Assembly (NCBI RefSeq): GCF_947495255.1
Contig: NZ_CANLYI010000002.1
Coordinates: 1-64,000, forward strand
From: an uncultured Winogradskyella sp.
Lineage (GTDB): Bacteria > Bacteroidota > Bacteroidia > Flavobacteriales > Flavobacteriaceae
Reading direction: 5' to 3'
DNA length: 64,000 nucleotides
Below are positions 62,501-64,000 of the stretch, in pieces. Made by a program: the position numbers and the translations under genes. The notes beneath the pieces are model-generated. The model saw nothing but the letters and a program-made list of their open reading frames with translations. It had not been told where the DNA came from and did not search any database. The first letter of the stretch is position 1. Each line of letters begins with the position of its first letter.

Positions 62501-63637
62501 TTAAGGTGCTTTTTTCTCTATATGATACACAGGATAAGACACTGTTTTCTTCTCTGCTTTTATACCATAGTTATCTTCTAAATCTGATTGCATTAATTGA
62601 AAAAATTTATAATGAAAATCCCAATCATGCAATGACAGACTAATATCATTATCTTCTGGAACTATAATTGGCATATCTAAAACATAAGCCAATTGATAAG
62701 CTACATCTCTTAAAGATACATTATCTGCCTGAATTTGAGAATCTCCTACTAAATACTTAGCATTGTTTATTCCCCAATCAATCTGCTTGGTATCCCAAAA
62801 TTTAGAAGCATCAGCAGAAAAACTAATACCTTCACCTTCATTGTACTTTCTAACCACACCTAATTTCATTTCTGTAATAAGTTTTACTGCTAGATTTTCA
62901 GATTGATTAAATGGCTTTTTAAAATAAACCTCATAATTGGTATCTAAACTCTCATCTAAAACAATTTGATTTTTATAGATTTTTGCTAAATAGCCAACAA
63001 TCTGCTTAAGCGAACCTGTTAATTTTAAATAATCTTCAGCATCAGCAACTTCTAATTCCTCAACATTATAACTTAAAGGTTTAATTTCTAAACTTTCGTT
63101 AGGAATATACTCTGCGATAACATCTTCTTCAATAGATTCTACACTAAAAAAGGAATCTAAAGATGATTTTGAAGAATTTTGTCTTAAGTATTTAGCCACA
63201 ATTTCTTTCTTCAAATCTGGTGCTCCACCTCTCCACAGCACTTTACCTTGACTATTAAAAAGAACGCCATCTGGCAAAACAGCAACTTTATAATTTTTAA
63301 ATGTTTCTTTATTATAATCAATAGCAATGGCTAAATCAGTAGACTTCTTTTCTAAAAAACGCTCAACAATCAATGGATTTTCAGATGTAAGAGACACGAT
63401 ATATAAATCATCTGGAAATTGTTTTTGTAAAACACCTAAATGCTCCTTTGCTGTTATACAAGGTCCACACCAAGTAGCCCAAAAGTCTACAAAATAGAGT
63501 TTATTATTGTCTGCTGACGCAATTTTAGATTCCTGAAGAAACTCCGAAACCTTAACATGACTCTGGGCACCACTACTAATAATGATAAAAAACAACAAAA
63601 AACTTAGTATTCTACTTTTAAATAATTCCATTAACAA
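62501..63637 (-). CDS. TlpA-like thioredoxin fused to STN-like domains
   Basis: 378 residues (start MLMELFKSRIL at 63637, or the ATG two codons later). Signal peptide ending SSGAQ. Residues 30-150 are a TlpA-type thioredoxin domain with WCGPC (Cys57, Cys60). Residues about 165-378 contain two copies of an STN/secretin-N-like unit: LKQIVGYLAKIYKNQIVLDESLDTNYEVYFKKPFNQSENLAVKLITEMKLGVV and DVAYQLAYVLDMPIIVPEDNDISLSLHDWDFHYKFFQLMQSDL, the kind found at the start of TonB receptors and secretins. This is a periplasmic thiol-disulfide protein with a ligand- or plug-like tail. The combination is unusual; substrate unknown. Confidence 0.8.
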   Translation of the reverse strand: MLMELFKSRILSFLLFFIIISSGAQSHVKVSEFLQESKIASADNNKLYFVDFWATWCGPCITAKEHLGVLQKQFPDDLYIVSLTSENPLIVERFLEKKSTDLAIAIDYNKETFKNYKVAVLPDGVLFNSQGKVLWRGGAPDLKKEIVAKYLRQNSSKSSLDSFFSVESIEEDVIAEYIPNESLEIKPLSYNVEELEVADAEDYLKLTGSLKQIVGYLAKIYKNQIVLDESLDTNYEVYFKKPFNQSENLAVKLITEMKLGVVRKYNEGEGISFSADASKFWDTKQIDWGINNAKYLVGDSQIQADNVSLRDVAYQLAYVLDMPIIVPEDNDISLSLHDWDFHYKFFQLMQSDLEDNYGIKAEKKTVSYPVYHIEKKAP

Positions 63638-63767
63638 TGATAATTTTACTAGCTATAATCAAATATGATGCTAAAGTAGTAATTTGTAAATTAATTCGCC
63701 TTTCAACAAAAAAACTATTAACAATTATTTGGCTACTAATTATAACATTACGCCTTTCGTTTTATTA

Positions 63768-63775
63768 TATATTTG
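63768..63775 (+). promoter_or_regulatory. -7 box TATATTTG of the DUF4197 gene
   Basis: Matches TAnnTTTG, 17 bp before the ATG at 63792. Confidence 0.55.
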
Positions 63776-63791
63776 CAAAAAACATATAATT

Positions 63792-64000
63792 ATGAAACGA
63801 ATTTTAGCCTCAATTTTATGCCTTTCACTTTTAGTTTCTTGCGCAGAGCTACAACAAGTTGTAGATTCAATACCACAAACAAATGGTGTTCTTAGTAACA
63901 CTGATATTGCCTCTGGATTAAGAGAAGCTTTAGATTTAGGTATAGAGAAACAAGTTACCAAACTAACAGCTACGGACGGCTTTTATAAAAATGAATTAGT
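63792..64000 (+). CDS. DUF4197 lipoprotein (N-terminal part, cut by window end)
   Basis: Frame open from ATG 63792 to the window end, 69 residues. The signal MKRILASILCLSLLVSCAELQ gives a lipidated Cys17; the mature part GVLSNTDIASGLREALDLGIEKQVTKLTATDGFYKN is the conserved start of the DUF4197 family, found in periplasmic proteins of unknown function. The rest lies outside the window. Confidence 0.82.
   Translation, partial: MKRILASILCLSLLVSCAELQQVVDSIPQTNGVLSNTDIASGLREALDLGIEKQVTKLTATDGFYKNEL

Noticed and set aside
1..64000. CRISPR arrays, tRNA or rRNA genes, prophage or intact IS elements
   Set aside because: No regularly spaced repeats, cloverleaf sequences, rRNA segments or transposase frames were seen; repeats here are short dispersed elements only.

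Overview
The window looks like a low-GC chromosomal segment of a marine-type Flavobacteriaceae (Bacteroidota). The evidence is: type IX secretion sorting domains of both kinds (type B on the proteins ending at 120 and 2546, type A on the 1425-residue protein at 13530-17807); promoters with the Bacteroidota -7 box TAnnTTTG and weak or absent Shine-Dalgarno sites; several lipoproteins with an SC lipobox; and family members typical of flavobacteria (IcmF-type mutase, DUF4920, DUF6268, M49 peptidase, TIGR01777 epimerase). The genus cannot be fixed from the sequence alone. No rRNA, tRNA, CRISPR array, prophage or intact transposase was seen.

Layout. 1-5042: two T9SS type B proteins, uvrB, a small TerB-like protein. 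5178-13351: an esterase, a half-length DUF1456 protein, sucC, an ACT-like protein divergent from lysA, an AI-2E family permease, a CarboxypepD_reg-like surface protein, and a PPK2 polyphosphate kinase. 13530-17807: a giant LamG-type T9SS protein behind a 620-bp intergenic region. 18428-23618: a tight five-gene minus-strand operon (ABC ATPase, ABC permease, MscS channel, DUF6268 outer-membrane barrel, NtrC-type receiver-AAA+ protein without DNA-binding domain). 23938-25662: grpE-dnaJ. 25814-31228: YceI, MazG-like, ilvE, an overlapping DUF4920/haem-peptide/mnmD cluster, TIGR01777 epimerase. 31488-39382: a 1397-residue glycosyltransferase/phosphodiester-glycosidase fusion with its paralogous glycosyltransferase partner, then a PLP decarboxylase operon. 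39542-45785 has the most accessory character: retropepsin-like protein, two orphan secreted proteins, a large PD-(D/E)XK nuclease-like protein, and a phospholipase D lipoprotein. 46039-53623: M49 peptidase, SRPBCC/GyrI protein, crcB, DUF1684, an MFS-VOC-YpdA operon and an Lrp regulator with a 15-bp inverted repeat upstream. 53741-56071: a small helical protein, a lone degenerate DEAD-type RecA domain, an ECF sigma factor of SigZ type preceded by an unannotated 33-residue peptide with 11 cysteines, and OsmC. 56203-64000: IcmF-type fused mutase, purU, an OmpA protein, a thioredoxin/STN-like fusion and the start of a DUF4197 lipoprotein.

Most striking points. (1) The metallothionein-like peptide at 55412-55513 sits about 20 nt behind an ECF-style promoter and 59 bp before the SigZ-type sigma gene, with a 10-bp inverted repeat between them; this looks like an undescribed metal or thiol stress module. 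(2) A cytoplasmic GT-B glycosyltransferase is fused to a NAGPA-type phosphodiester glycosidase. (3) A solitary PD-(D/E)XK protein carries an EF-hand/TerB-like acidic loop, with a perfect 20-bp palindrome upstream. (4) A five-gene envelope operon ends in an orphan sigma-54-type regulator. (5) DnaJ has only half of its zinc finger. (6) A family of about 50-bp intergenic repeats has two inverted copies bracketing the TIGR01777 gene.

Start codons were moved inward from the longest frame for ten genes (second haem-peptide gene, AI-2E permease, ilvE, phospholipase D, M49 peptidase, IcmF, purU, OmpA, the 26561 membrane protein and the 53741 gene) where promoter boxes, signal peptides or family alignment supported it; the dnaJ start also moves by one codon.
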